A stretch of 19,443 bases of DNA, from assembly GCA_019247975.1 (NCBI GenBank), contig JAFBAD010000014.1:1-19443 (forward strand). The letters run 5' to 3'. Shown in pieces: positions 1 to 7,420 of this stretch. Position 1 is the stretch's first letter; each line of letters begins with the position of its first letter. This DNA is from Acidimicrobiia bacterium (GTDB taxonomy: Bacteria > Actinomycetota > Acidimicrobiia > Acidimicrobiales > Iamiaceae). The notes under the pieces are model-generated. The model saw only the letters and a list, made by a program, of their open reading frames with translations, was not told the origin of the DNA and made no database searches. The position numbers and the translations under genes were made by a program.

Positions 1-738
1 GAGGTCACCGAGGTAGCGGCACCACTCCTCGATCGACACGACGTCGTCGCCGGCGAGGTTCACGATGGGCGCCGAGACATCGGCCGCGTCGAGCAGCGCA
101 GGCAGGAACCGGATGATGTCGCGGTGGTCGATCGGGTTGTACCGCGCCCCGTCGGGATGCACCTCGATCGGCTGACCGGCGAGCAGCAGCTCGAGGTGGA
201 ACGCAGGCCAGCCGCTGCCGTCGCCGTAGGGCACGTTCAGCCGGGCGATCGTGGTGGGCAGCTCGAAGTGGCGTGCACCGAAGCGGGCCACGGTCTCCGC
301 CGCGATCTTCGATATGGAGTACGTGGGCATCGCCCGGCCGTGGTGATCGCCGAGCGGATCGCTCTCCTTCATCGGCTGCCCGCCGTTCGGCCGGTAGACC
401 GCGGTGGACGAGCAGTGCAGGAACGAGCGGGCGGCGCGGAAGTGGCTCATGAGCTCGCCGACACCGACCCCGTTGGCGGCGAGGTCCTTGTCCCACCGGC
501 CGATCTTCGTGACCGCGAAGTGGAGGACGTGATCGACGTCGTCCGGCACGGCGCCGAGATCGGGCCGGGTGAGGTCGACCGGGCAGCACTCGACGCCGAG
601 CGCCTCGAGCTCCTCCCGGATCGACGGGTTCGCGAAGCGGGCGATGCCGATGACGTGGTTGTCCGCAGCGAGCGCACGAGCGACGGGCAGCGCCACCTGC
701 CCGGTCACGCCGGTGACCACGATCCGACGACCTTCCAT
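1..738 (-). CDS. NAD-dependent epimerase/dehydratase family protein (3' end cut by window edge)
   Basis: This is an extended short-chain dehydrogenase/reductase, probably an NAD(P)-dependent sugar-nucleotide epimerase-type or related oxidoreductase. The frame is open for 246 codons from ATG at 738 to the window edge with no stop, so the C-terminus is missing. The N-terminus has the Rossmann glycine motif TGVTGQ at about residues 9-14. The catalytic set is visible as Ser/Thr in HCSSTAVY (residues 108-115) and YSISK, with Tyr140 and Lys144, the YxxxK signature. Extended SDRs usually run 280-340 residues, so roughly 50-90 are lost. A weak AGGA lies upstream of the ATG. The gene diverges from the TetR gene across a shared palindromic operator and is therefore a likely target of that regulator. 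Family assignment is firm; the substrate is unknown. Confidence 0.88.
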   Translation of the reverse strand, partial: MEGRRIVVTGVTGQVALPVARALAADNHVIGIARFANPSIREELEALGVECCPVDLTRPDLGAVPDDVDHVLHFAVTKIGRWDKDLAANGVGVGELMSHFRAARSFLHCSSTAVYRPNGGQPMKESDPLGDHHGRAMPTYSISKIAAETVARFGARHFELPTTIARLNVPYGDGSGWPAFHLELLLAGQPIEVHPDGARYNPIDHRDIIRFLPALLDAADVSAPIVNLAGDDVVSIEEWCRYLGDL

Positions 739-753
739 CGGCGCATCCTGACA

Positions 754-792
754 TCTAGAACAGACTTGTATTGAATACAGTCCCGTTCTAGA
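754..792. promoter_or_regulatory. 39-bp palindromic operator with overlapping divergent promoters
   Basis: The sequence is symmetric about base 773. The outer arms TCTAGAAC (754-761) and GTTCTAGA (785-792) are perfect complements. The inner arms TGTATT (767-772) and AATACA (774-779) are perfect complements on the same axis. The 5-bp segments between them are not complementary. For the TetR gene, TTGTAT (766-771), a 17-bp spacer and TAGAGT (789-794) form a plausible -35/-10 pair. A roughly mirrored pair, CTGTAT and TAGATG, faces the epimerase. A TetR dimer bound here would block both promoters, which is the usual autoregulatory arrangement of divergent TetR pairs. The operator role is inferred; the symmetry is seen directly. 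Confidence 0.8.
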
Positions 793-801
793 GTCCTGGT
801 C

Positions 802-1440
802 ATGACAGTGGAGACGAAGCGGCGCTACGACTCGTCCCGCCGGCAGGAGCACGCGGCGCAGACCCGCAGCGCGGTCGTCGAGGCGGCGGTGGAGCTCTTC
901 TCGTCGACCGGGTGGGCGTCCACCGGCATGCGGGACATCGCCCGACGGGCCGGCGTGTCCGTCGAGACCGTCTACGCGAACTTCGGGTCGAAGGGCCAGC
1001 TGCTGATGGCCGCGCTCGACGTCGCCGTGGTCGGCGACGCGCGTGCGATGCCGATGCGGGAGCGGCCCGAGTTCGCCGAGCTCGGTCGTGGTTCGGCCGC
1101 GGCCCGGGCCCGCGCGGCGGCGCGGCTGGTGCGCGAGGTCAACGAGCGGACGTCCGGGGTGCACAAGGCGCTCCGGGAGGCGGCGAGCGCGGATGCGGAG
1201 CTCGCCGCCCGGCTGGAGGAGCGCGAGCTCGGTCGTCGGTCGGACGTGTCAACGGGAGCGGCGCTCGTCGCCGGCCGGCCGGTGACGACCACGGAGGCGG
1301 AGGGCTTGTGGGCGGTGCTGAGCACCGAGGTCCACGAGCTGCTCATCGGCCACGGGGGCTGGACGCCCGAGGCCTACGAGGAATGGGTGGCGGACACGAT
1401 CAGCCGGCTCCTGCGGCCGGCGAGGAAGGGGAGGACATGA
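802..1440 (+). CDS. TetR/AcrR family transcriptional regulator
   Basis: A 212-residue protein, typical length for the family. The N-terminal TetR DNA-binding domain covers residues about 16-65, with a helix-turn-helix at about 42-64 (GMRDIARRAGVSVETVYANF, then GSK). The C-terminal part is helical and Ala/Arg/Glu-rich, as expected of a ligand-binding and dimerisation domain, and is not recognisable in detail. There is no Shine-Dalgarno sequence: a -10-like TAGAGT ends 7 bases before the ATG, which suggests a leaderless transcript. The stop overlaps the next start (ATGA, 1437-1440), so regulator and haemerythrin-SRPBCC protein are cotranscribed. The palindrome at 754-792 is the probable operator, making the gene autoregulated. 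The inducer is unknown. Confidence 0.93.
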   Translation: MTVETKRRYDSSRRQEHAAQTRSAVVEAAVELFSSTGWASTGMRDIARRAGVSVETVYANFGSKGQLLMAALDVAVVGDARAMPMRERPEFAELGRGSAAARARAAARLVREVNERTSGVHKALREAASADAELAARLEERELGRRSDVSTGAALVAGRPVTTTEAEGLWAVLSTEVHELLIGHGGWTPEAYEEWVADTISRLLRPARKGRT

Positions 1441-2609
1441 GCAAGGACCAGCACGCACCTGCGGACACCCGGATCATGGGGATCGTCCACGACGCGCTCC
1501 GCCGCGATCTCGGTCGCGCCACATCTGCGCTGGCGTCGGCGCCGCCAACCGAGCGCGCGACCGCCATCGCCGACCACGTCGTCTGGATGATGGACTTCCT
1601 CGAGATCCACCACCACGGCGAGGACGCCGGCCTCTGGCCGCTCGTGCGCGAGCGCGACCGCCGGGCCGCCGCGCAGCTCGACCGGCTCGAGGCCGACCAC
1701 CGCGAGATCGCGCCACGCCTCGAGGGCTGCCGCGAGGCGGCGGTCGCCTGCCGCACCGACGGTTCCGACGCTGCGCGGCGCTCGCTGCTGGGCGCGATCG
1801 ACGACCTGTGCTCGGTGCTGCTCCCCCACCTCGACCGGGAGGAGTCCGAGATGATGCCGATCGTGTCGGTCGCCCTCACCGCCGCCGAGTGGCAGGCGAT
1901 CGACAAGGAGCACTTCATCGATCCGAAGTCCCTGGGCGACCTCGGCATCGAGGGCCACTGGCTGCTCGACGGCCTCGACGCCGAGCGTGCCGCGGTCGTC
2001 GTCCACCAGGTGCCGCCGATCCCCCGCTTCGTGTTGCTCAACGGCTTCCGCCGCCGGTACCGCCGCCGGGCCGAGGCCCGTTGGGGCGCCGGCACCTACG
2101 GTCCCGAGCCGGCGCTGCCGCGCTCGATCCCGCGGACCGGCCGGGCCACGACGGTCGTCCCTGCATCGATCGACGACGTCTGGCGGGTCGTCGCCGATCC
2201 GACCCGCGTCGGCGAGTGGAGCCACGAGTGCCGGAAGGCGGCGTGGGTGGACGGCGCCACGGCCGCGACGCCAGGAGCCCGGTTCACGGGCACCAACAAG
2301 GCCGGGATGTTCAGCTGGAGCCGGCTCAACGAGGTGGTGGCGGTCGAGCCGGGGCACCGGCTCGTGTGGCGGACGATCTCCTCGCTCCGCTACCCCGACA
2401 GCAGCGAGTGGTCGATCGAGCTCGACGAGGTCGACGGGGGCACCCGCATCACCCAGTCGTACCGGATGCTCACGGTGCCGCCTCTGCTGCCCAAGCTCTA
2501 CGCGCTCGTCATCCCGAACCACCGGGGCCGCAGCAGCGGGCTCACCGACGACCTGCGCCGCCTCGGCGAGCTGGCCCGCGCACCGGAGGCGGTCCTGGCC
2601 ACGGCATGA
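1437..2609 (+). CDS. Haemerythrin HHE domain / SRPBCC domain fusion protein
   Basis: A 390-residue protein with two domains in one uninterrupted frame. Residues about 12-145 form a haemerythrin-like four-helix bundle with the expected di-iron ligands: His18, the HHHGE motif (His58-Glu62), His88, and HLDREE (His131, Glu135/136). Residues about 150-215 match the Trp- and Pro-containing extension common after actinobacterial HHE domains. Residues about 235-385 form an SRPBCC (START/polyketide-cyclase-like) fold that binds a hydrophobic ligand. Haemerythrin domains bind O2 or react with NO or peroxide, so an O2- or redox-linked role on a lipid-like ligand is possible but is inference. The ATG at 1437 follows GGAAGGGGAGG and overlaps the TetR stop, which supports this start and translational coupling. 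Confidence 0.88.
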   Translation: MSKDQHAPADTRIMGIVHDALRRDLGRATSALASAPPTERATAIADHVVWMMDFLEIHHHGEDAGLWPLVRERDRRAAAQLDRLEADHREIAPRLEGCREAAVACRTDGSDAARRSLLGAIDDLCSVLLPHLDREESEMMPIVSVALTAAEWQAIDKEHFIDPKSLGDLGIEGHWLLDGLDAERAAVVVHQVPPIPRFVLLNGFRRRYRRRAEARWGAGTYGPEPALPRSIPRTGRATTVVPASIDDVWRVVADPTRVGEWSHECRKAAWVDGATAATPGARFTGTNKAGMFSWSRLNEVVAVEPGHRLVWRTISSLRYPDSSEWSIELDEVDGGTRITQSYRMLTVPPLLPKLYALVIPNHRGRSSGLTDDLRRLGELARAPEAVLATA

Positions 2610-2679
2610 CCTGCCGGCTGGCCACCGCTCCGGCGGGGCTCGAGGACATCGCGTGACACGTCCTTACTCTCAAGTCAGC

Positions 2680-2696
2680 CTGTCGGATGCCGACAG
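2680..2696 (+). promoter_or_regulatory. Short inverted repeat around the upstream candidate start of the pilin gene
   Basis: CTGTCGG and CCGACAG form a perfect 7-bp inverted repeat whose 3-base loop is ATG (2687-2689), one of two in-frame candidate starts for the pilin. No T-tract follows, so it is not a typical terminator for the preceding gene. It could be an operator half-site pair or an RNA hairpin at the start site. The structure is seen directly; its function is unknown. Confidence 0.4.
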
Positions 2697-2929
2697 TTCG
2701 TCACATGGGGCCAACCATTCACACCCTCGGTGGGGGTCTGTCGACCAGCTACCAGTTCATCGCCGGCTACCTGCGGGCTCGCTTCGGTGACTCCGAACGG
2801 GGCGCCTCACTCGTCGAGTACGCCCTGCTCGTGGCGCTGATCGCGGTCGTCTGCATCGCCGCCGTGACGCTGCTCGGCAAGAACGCGTCCTCCAAGTTCA
2901 ACAAGGTCGGCGCCTCGATCGGTCAGTAG
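2687..2929 (+). CDS. Flp/Fap-type (type IVb) prepilin
   Basis: A small protein of 80 residues from ATG 2687, or 74 from the in-frame ATG at 2705; neither start has a clear Shine-Dalgarno. It carries the Flp pilin hallmark: a basic leader, then ERG followed by ASLVEYALLVALIAVV. Prepilin peptidase would be expected to cut after the Gly, leaving Glu at +5 and Tyr at +6 of the mature pilin, followed by a single hydrophobic helix and a short polar tail. The leader of 33-39 residues is longer than in most Flp pilins, so the true start could be further downstream. No tad assembly gene (ATPase, TadB/C platform, TadV peptidase) is present in this window, so this is an orphan copy here. It is not obviously linked to the flanking metabolic genes. 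Confidence 0.85.
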   Translation: MPTVRHMGPTIHTLGGGLSTSYQFIAGYLRARFGDSERGASLVEYALLVALIAVVCIAAVTLLGKNASSKFNKVGASIGQ

Positions 2930-2947
2930 CCGGCGGACCAGCGGGGC

Positions 2948-3892
2948 TCAGGCCTCGACCACCCGGATTGGGTCGCCCCCGAGGAACGCGGTGATGTCCT
3001 CGACGATCTGGTCGTAGAAGATGCGGTAGCAGTCACCGGTCACGTAGCCGATGTGCGGCGTGGCGACGACGCCGGGGAGGCGTCGGTAGGGATGATCGGC
3101 GGGCAACGGCTCCACCTCGAAGGCGTCCAGCCCTGCGCCGGCGATGGCTCGCCGTTCGAGCACGTCGATCAGCGCCGCGTCGTCGACGATCGGCCCACGT
3201 GCGGTGTTCACGAGGATCGCGCTCGGCCGCATGCGGGCCAGCTCCGCCGCGCCGACGAGGTGCCGGGTCCGCTCGGACAGCACGAGGTGCACGGTCACGA
3301 CGTCGGCGGTGGCGAACAGCTCGTCCTTCTCCACCCGCCGTGCGTCGCACTCGGCGGCCCGTTCGTCGGTCAGGTTCTGGCTCCACGCGACGACGTCCAT
3401 GCCGAACGCCCGGCCCACCCGGGCGACCCGCGAGCCGATGTTGCCGAGGCCGACGACGCCGAGCGTGCGGCCGTGCAGATCGGAGCCGATCGCCTGCTGC
3501 CACCGGCCGGCCCGCACCGCCGCCACCTCGTCGGGCAGGTGCCGGGCGACCCCGAGGATCAGCGCCCAGGTCAGCTCGACGGTGTTGCTGATGATCCCCC
3601 ACGTGCCGGACACCACGACGCCTTGGTCGTGGGCGGCACCGACGTCGATCGCGGCGTTGCGCAGGCCGGTCGTCACGAGCAGCCGCAGGTCGTCGAGCCG
3701 CTCGAGGACCGATCGCGGGAAGGCGGTGCGCTCCCGCATCGCGACGACCACCTCGAACCCTGCGAGCCGGGAGGCCAGCTCGTCGGGGTCGGCGATGTGA
3801 TCGGTGAACGACACGACCTCGAGACCCTCCGGCCAGGCCACGATCGACCGGGCGACGTCCTGGTAGTCGTCGAGCACCGCGACGCGGGTCAT
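2948..3892 (-). CDS. D-2-hydroxyacid dehydrogenase (NAD-dependent, phosphoglycerate dehydrogenase-like)
   Basis: A 314-residue protein, normal length for the D-isomer-specific 2-hydroxyacid dehydrogenases, which interconvert 2-oxoacids and D-2-hydroxyacids. The nucleotide-binding domain has GVVGLGNIGS at about residues 145-154. The family catalytic residues are all present: Arg232 in NTARGP, Glu261 in FEVEPL, and His280 in TPHIGY. The chosen ATG at 3892 overlaps the stop of the acyl-CoA ligase (ATGA, 3889-3892), so this is the last gene of the minus-strand operon. The substrate is unknown; a 2-oxo or 2-hydroxy acid released by the upstream enzymes is a reasonable inference. The gene converges with the pilin, only 18 bp away, with no obvious terminator hairpin between them. 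Confidence 0.92.
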   Translation of the reverse strand: MTRVAVLDDYQDVARSIVAWPEGLEVVSFTDHIADPDELASRLAGFEVVVAMRERTAFPRSVLERLDDLRLLVTTGLRNAAIDVGAAHDQGVVVSGTWGIISNTVELTWALILGVARHLPDEVAAVRAGRWQQAIGSDLHGRTLGVVGLGNIGSRVARVGRAFGMDVVAWSQNLTDERAAECDARRVEKDELFATADVVTVHLVLSERTRHLVGAAELARMRPSAILVNTARGPIVDDAALIDVLERRAIAGAGLDAFEVEPLPADHPYRRLPGVVATPHIGYVTGDCYRIFYDQIVEDITAFLGGDPIRVVEA

Positions 3893-5295
3893 GGCGCGAG
3901 CCGCCGCTCGATGTCGGCGCGCAGCTCGCCCTTGGCGACCTTGCCGCCCGAGGCCCGGGGCAGGTCGTCGACCACGACGAGATGCTCGGGCCACGTCTCC
4001 TTCGAGACGCCCCGCTCGGCCAGGTGGTCGCTGAGCTCGCCGAGGGTCAGGTCGTCGTGGCCGGGCCGCAGCACGACGTACGCGCACACCCGCTCGCCGA
4101 ACAGCTCGTCGGGTGCCGCGACCGCGGCGACCAGGGCGACCGCCGGATGTGTGCCGACCTCGTGCTCGACCTGAGCGGCGCTCACGTTCTTGCCCCCGCG
4201 GATGATGAAGTCCGACGCTCGACCGATGACGGTGAGGTAGCCGTCGCCGTCGATCTCCACGATGTCGCCGGTGAGCATCCAGCCGTCGTCGGTGAAGAGC
4301 TCGGCGTTGGCCGCCGGGTCGTCGAGGTACCCACGGGAGAGCAGAGGTCCCTTGCACCCGGGCTGGCCGTCGCCGAACAGCCGCACGTCCATCGACTCGA
4401 TGACGCGGCCTGCGGTGCGCAGCCGGTGCGGGCGATCGTCCTTCGTGGTCGTGCGACTCAGCGCACCGGTCTCGTTCGAGCCGTAGAACTGGAGCACGAG
4501 CGCGCCGGTGCGGTCCTCGAACTCGGCCGCCCGTCGCTCCGGCACCGCCTCCCCGCCGGTGAACATGACGCGCAGGGAGGCGAGGGCCTCGGGCCGGAAC
4601 GCCGGCGACTCCAGCAGCATCAGGAACTGCGTCGACACCGCGGCGAGCACCGTGACGCGATGGCGCTCGATGAGCTCGACGGCGGTCGCCGCGTCGAACC
4701 TCGACAGGACGACGCAGGGCGCGCCGAGCGCAGCCGGCGTGACGTGGGCCGTCCAGATGCCGAAGCCGAACGGCGCGGACACCAGGCTCATGCAGACGTC
4801 GTCGTTCGTGAGCTCGCCCGCGTCGACCGCGAGCTCGTGGAACGCGAACCACCGGGCCTGGTCGTGCACCACGACCTTCGGCAACCCGGTGGTGCCCGAC
4901 GTCGAGTTGAGGAGGAACACGTCCTCGGGCCCGAGGCGACGCTCGTGGGGCGGCGGCTCGCCCCAGAGCCCGGCGATGTCGGTCAGGAGCGTCCGGGCTC
5001 CGGTGCGGGACATGAGGTGGTCCACCTCCTGCGTCCCCGCGCGAGGACCGATGCCCACGGCGACCAGGCCCGCCTTCTCGCAGGCGACGAACGCGACGTG
5101 GACGTCGGGCCCGTCGGGCAGCTGCGCCGCGATGCGATCACCCGGCCCGTAGCCCTCGGCGACGAGGTGGCCGGCCAGCGCGTCGGAGCGACGCTCGTAG
5201 TCGGCCCACGTCATCTTCTCGCGCTCGCTGGCGAACGCGAGCCCGTCGGGGTTCTCGTCGGCGTGCTCGGCGACCAGCTCGGAGATCGTGGGCAC
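3889..5295 (-). CDS. AMP-dependent acyl-CoA synthetase/ligase (class I adenylate-forming)
   Basis: A 468-residue enzyme that would activate a carboxylic acid with ATP and CoA. Adenylate-forming core motifs appear in order: A3 STSGTTGLPK (131-140), A5 YGSNETG (271-277), A7 TGDIVEIDGDGY (342-353), A8 arginine GR at 358-359 with RGGKN (366-370), and the A10 lysine in ASGGKVAKG (Lys452). It is shorter than the usual 500-550 residues; the A6 region (about 308-322, GDGQPGCKGPLLSRG) looks compacted. The GTG start at 5295 directly abuts the upstream TAG stop (5296-5298), so translation is probably coupled. It resembles benzoate, cyclohexanecarboxylate and medium-chain acyl ligases in general form, but the substrate cannot be assigned. 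Confidence 0.92.
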   Translation of the reverse strand: MPTISELVAEHADENPDGLAFASEREKMTWADYERRSDALAGHLVAEGYGPGDRIAAQLPDGPDVHVAFVACEKAGLVAVGIGPRAGTQEVDHLMSRTGARTLLTDIAGLWGEPPPHERRLGPEDVFLLNSTSGTTGLPKVVVHDQARWFAFHELAVDAGELTNDDVCMSLVSAPFGFGIWTAHVTPAALGAPCVVLSRFDAATAVELIERHRVTVLAAVSTQFLMLLESPAFRPEALASLRVMFTGGEAVPERRAAEFEDRTGALVLQFYGSNETGALSRTTTKDDRPHRLRTAGRVIESMDVRLFGDGQPGCKGPLLSRGYLDDPAANAELFTDDGWMLTGDIVEIDGDGYLTVIGRASDFIIRGGKNVSAAQVEHEVGTHPAVALVAAVAAPDELFGERVCAYVVLRPGHDDLTLGELSDHLAERGVSKETWPEHLVVVDDLPRASGGKVAKGELRADIERRLAP

Positions 5296-6543
5296 CTAGA
5301 AGGCTTCGGGGTCGGCCTGCACCTCGGGCGGCACCGGGTGGCGGTACAGGTGCGACGCGTTCTCCCAGGTGATCTTGCGGACGTCGCCGGCGGGCAGCCC
5401 ACCGATCTCGCGCTCGATCACCGCCTGCGTGTCGGGCCATGTCGAGTCGCAGTGCGGGTAGTCGGACTCGAGCAGGATCTTGTCGACGCCGATGCGGTCG
5501 CGCAGCGCGAACGCGGTGGGGTCCTCCACCGCGCAGAACCAGAAGTTGCGCTGGAGCACCTCGGCCGGCGTGAGCTCGATGCCGGCCCACGTGCCGTACA
5601 TCTCGTGGTAGCTGAGCATGTGGTCGAGCCGGTCGAGCAGCGCGGGCACCCAGCCGATGCCGCCCTCGGAGAGGCAGATGCGGATGTCGGGGTGGCGCAC
5701 CGGCACGAGCGAGTACAGCCAGTCGACCGCCGCGAACATCGCGTAGCCGAAGAAGAGCACGCCCATGACGTCCGGCGCGTCCGCCGACGTCGACGGCGAG
5801 GTGCCGGACGAACCGATGTGCAGGTTGATCACGGTCCGGGTCTCGGCGCACGCCTCGATGAACGGCTCCCAGTGACCCGAGTGCAGGGACGGCAGCCCGA
5901 GCTCGTGGGGCATCTCCGAGAACGTGACCGCCGTGAATCCGCGGTCGGCGTTGCGCCGCACCTCGTCCGCGGCGACCTCGGGGTCGTGCAGGTACGGGAG
6001 CTGGCACGGGATGATCCGGCCCGGGTGCGTCCCGGCCCACTCCTCGATGTGCCAGTCGTTCCAGGCCCGCACGGTCGCCAGCGCGAGCTCGGGGTCGCGG
6101 CCCACCTGGATGCGCTGGCCGGCGAAGCCCGGCAGGAACGACGGGAAGCACAGCGACGCGTAGACGCCGTTGGTGTCCATGTCGCGGATGCGCGCGTCGA
6201 TGTCCCACGCGCCCTTGCGCATCTCGTCGAACCGGGCCGGCTCGAAGCTGTACTCGCTGACCGGCCGGCCGACGACGGCGTTGAACCCGACGTTCGGGAT
6301 CTCCTCGCCGTCGTAGATCCACGTCTGGGTGCCGTCGTCCTTCTCCACGACGCGGGGGGCGCGGTCGGCGAGCGCCTTCGGGACGCGCCCTTCGAAGGTG
6401 TGCGGGGGCTCGACGATGTGGTCGTCGACCGAGATCACCGTGTACTTCCTCGCCCGGCGCTCGGGCTCGGGCAGGAAGGTGACCGCACCCTTCTCGGCGG
6501 TCGTGAACGACGTGTCGGCCAGCAGGTCGTCGAGCTTCGCCAT
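5296..6543 (-). CDS. Amidohydrolase-2 family metal-dependent hydrolase/decarboxylase (copy 1)
   Basis: A 415-residue TIM-barrel protein of the amidohydrolase-2 group (Pfam PF04909), which includes ACMSD and gamma-resorcylate decarboxylases and hydratase/hydrolase members. Metal and active-site positions are visible: SVDDH (38-42) on the first strand, NLHIG with His242, LSEGGIGWVP with Glu293, and ESDYPHCD with Asp361. A long N-terminal segment precedes the barrel. The ATG at 6543 lies 2 bp after the stop of the class II aldolase and is followed without a gap by the acyl-CoA ligase, so the three are almost certainly translated from one mRNA. It could be a decarboxylase or a C-C/C-N hydrolase; sequence alone does not decide. 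A second amidohydrolase-2 gene lies at 12845-14026. Confidence 0.9.
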   Translation of the reverse strand: MAKLDDLLADTSFTTAEKGAVTFLPEPERRARKYTVISVDDHIVEPPHTFEGRVPKALADRAPRVVEKDDGTQTWIYDGEEIPNVGFNAVVGRPVSEYSFEPARFDEMRKGAWDIDARIRDMDTNGVYASLCFPSFLPGFAGQRIQVGRDPELALATVRAWNDWHIEEWAGTHPGRIIPCQLPYLHDPEVAADEVRRNADRGFTAVTFSEMPHELGLPSLHSGHWEPFIEACAETRTVINLHIGSSGTSPSTSADAPDVMGVLFFGYAMFAAVDWLYSLVPVRHPDIRICLSEGGIGWVPALLDRLDHMLSYHEMYGTWAGIELTPAEVLQRNFWFCAVEDPTAFALRDRIGVDKILLESDYPHCDSTWPDTQAVIEREIGGLPAGDVRKITWENASHLYRHPVPPEVQADPEAF

Positions 6544-6545
6544 CG

Positions 6546-7322
6546 CTACCCGAGCACCTCCGGCTCGTCCTTCAGCAACATGCGCACCGCCCCGGCCCAG
6601 TAGACGTTCGAGCCCCGCTCGAGCAGCGACGCCCGCATCGCCTTCTTGAGGCCTGCCGCGATCGGTGTCGTCGCCTTGCCGAGCAGCATCGCGTCGTAGG
6701 CGAGACGGCACACGCGGTCGATGCACGCGGCCCGGAACGTCGCTTCGGCGATCGTCTCGCCGGTGATCAGCACGCCGTGGTTGGCGAGGATGATCACGGT
6801 CGCGTCACCGATGCGCTCGGCCAGGTCGGCCCCGAGCTCGGGGCTGTCGATCTCGCCCGTGTACTCGTCGACGAAGCGGAGGTCGCCGTCGAACATCGCC
6901 CCGGTCTGGTGCACGATCTCGGGCAGCTCCCCCGTCGCCGCCAGCAGGCTCACGTGGTACGGGTGGTTGTGCACGACGATGCGGGCGTCGTGGCGCCGCT
7001 TGTGCAGCTCGGTGTGGATGTGGATCGCCGGCGTCACGTCCCAGCGGCCTTCGATCACGTTGGCGTCGAAGTCGACCGCGCACACGTCGGCCGCGGTGAC
7101 CTCGTCCCACCAGAGGCCCCACGGGTTCACCCACATGCTCGCCCCGTCGTCGCGCCGCCAGGTGATGTGTCCGGCGATGTGCTCGGAGAAGCCGGACCGG
7201 GCGAGGATGCGGAACGCGCAGGCCAGGGCCTGGGGCTCGCTCAGATCGACCCCGATCGGTGGCGTGATCCGCGGCGCCCACCGGGCCAGGCCGCCGTCGG
7301 AACGGAGCTCGGGTTCCCCCAT
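6546..7322 (-). CDS. Class II aldolase/adducin family protein
   Basis: A 258-residue protein with the class II aldolase fold, a metal-dependent family containing fuculose- and ribulose-phosphate aldolases and also decarboxylases such as the 3,4-dihydroxyphthalate decarboxylase type. The residues expected for zinc binding and catalysis are retained: Glu105 in HTELHK, His118 and His120 in VVHNHP, and His182 in LANHGVL. The start is either ATG at 7322 or GTG at 7325; AGGAGG lies about 7 bases before the GTG and 10 before the ATG. This Shine-Dalgarno lies in a hairpin (7330-7348). The gene ends 2 bp before the amidohydrolase start. Given its neighbours, decarboxylation or retro-aldol cleavage of a catabolic intermediate is likely; this is inference. 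Confidence 0.9.
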   Translation of the reverse strand: MGEPELRSDGGLARWAPRITPPIGVDLSEPQALACAFRILARSGFSEHIAGHITWRRDDGASMWVNPWGLWWDEVTAADVCAVDFDANVIEGRWDVTPAIHIHTELHKRRHDARIVVHNHPYHVSLLAATGELPEIVHQTGAMFDGDLRFVDEYTGEIDSPELGADLAERIGDATVIILANHGVLITGETIAEATFRAACIDRVCRLAYDAMLLGKATTPIAAGLKKAMRASLLERGSNVYWAGAVRMLLKDEPEVLG

Positions 7323-7329
7323 CACATCG

Positions 7330-7348
7330 CGACCTCCTCCGGAGGTCG
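7330..7348 (-). promoter_or_regulatory. Leader hairpin containing the class II aldolase Shine-Dalgarno
   Basis: On the minus strand, CGACCTCC, a 3-base GGA loop and GGAGGTCG form a perfect 8-bp stem. The AGGAGG ribosome-binding sequence of the class II aldolase lies in the loop and the 3' arm. Folding in the mRNA would hide this site from the ribosome. A second stem (TTCGGCA/TGCCGAA, 7352-7373) lies just upstream in the 98-bp gap after the carboxylesterase. The pairing is seen directly; a regulatory role is inferred. Confidence 0.5.
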
Positions 7349-7351
7349 GCC

Positions 7352-7373
7352 TTCGGCATCGGGTTCTGCCGAA
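7352..7373. repeat. 7-bp inverted repeat in the esterase-aldolase intergenic gap
   Basis: TTCGGCA (7352-7358) and TGCCGAA (7367-7373) are perfect complements separated by 8 bases. The repeat lies 48 bp after the carboxylesterase stop in the direction of transcription and has no T-run. It could attenuate or partially terminate transcription before the class II aldolase. Evidence is limited to the pairing. Confidence 0.35.
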
Positions 7374-7420
7374 CCGCTCGCTCCGCTGGCGCTCCGCAGC
7401 GTCGGTGTCATCGCCGGAGC

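Noticed and set aside
912..1436. Upstream extension of the haemerythrin-SRPBCC frame
   Set aside because: The frame is open back to 912, but this part overlaps the TetR gene and has shadow-like composition; ATG 1437 has a strong Shine-Dalgarno and an ATGA overlap.
2930..2947. Terminator between pilin and D-2-hydroxyacid dehydrogenase
   Set aside because: The 18-bp gap has at most a 4-bp stem and no T-run, which is not enough to call one.
3982..6603. Open frame of 873 codons on the plus strand
   Set aside because: It lies antisense to the acyl-CoA ligase and amidohydrolase, which have clear motifs; its product is Arg/Val/Asp-rich without any recognisable domain, as expected for a shadow frame in GC-rich DNA.
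7322..7411. Possible 29-residue leader peptide on the minus strand ahead of the class II aldolase
   Set aside because: It ends in TGATG at the aldolase start, but it lacks a Shine-Dalgarno and its third codon positions are much less GC-rich than those of the neighbouring genes, so I do not annotate it as a CDS.
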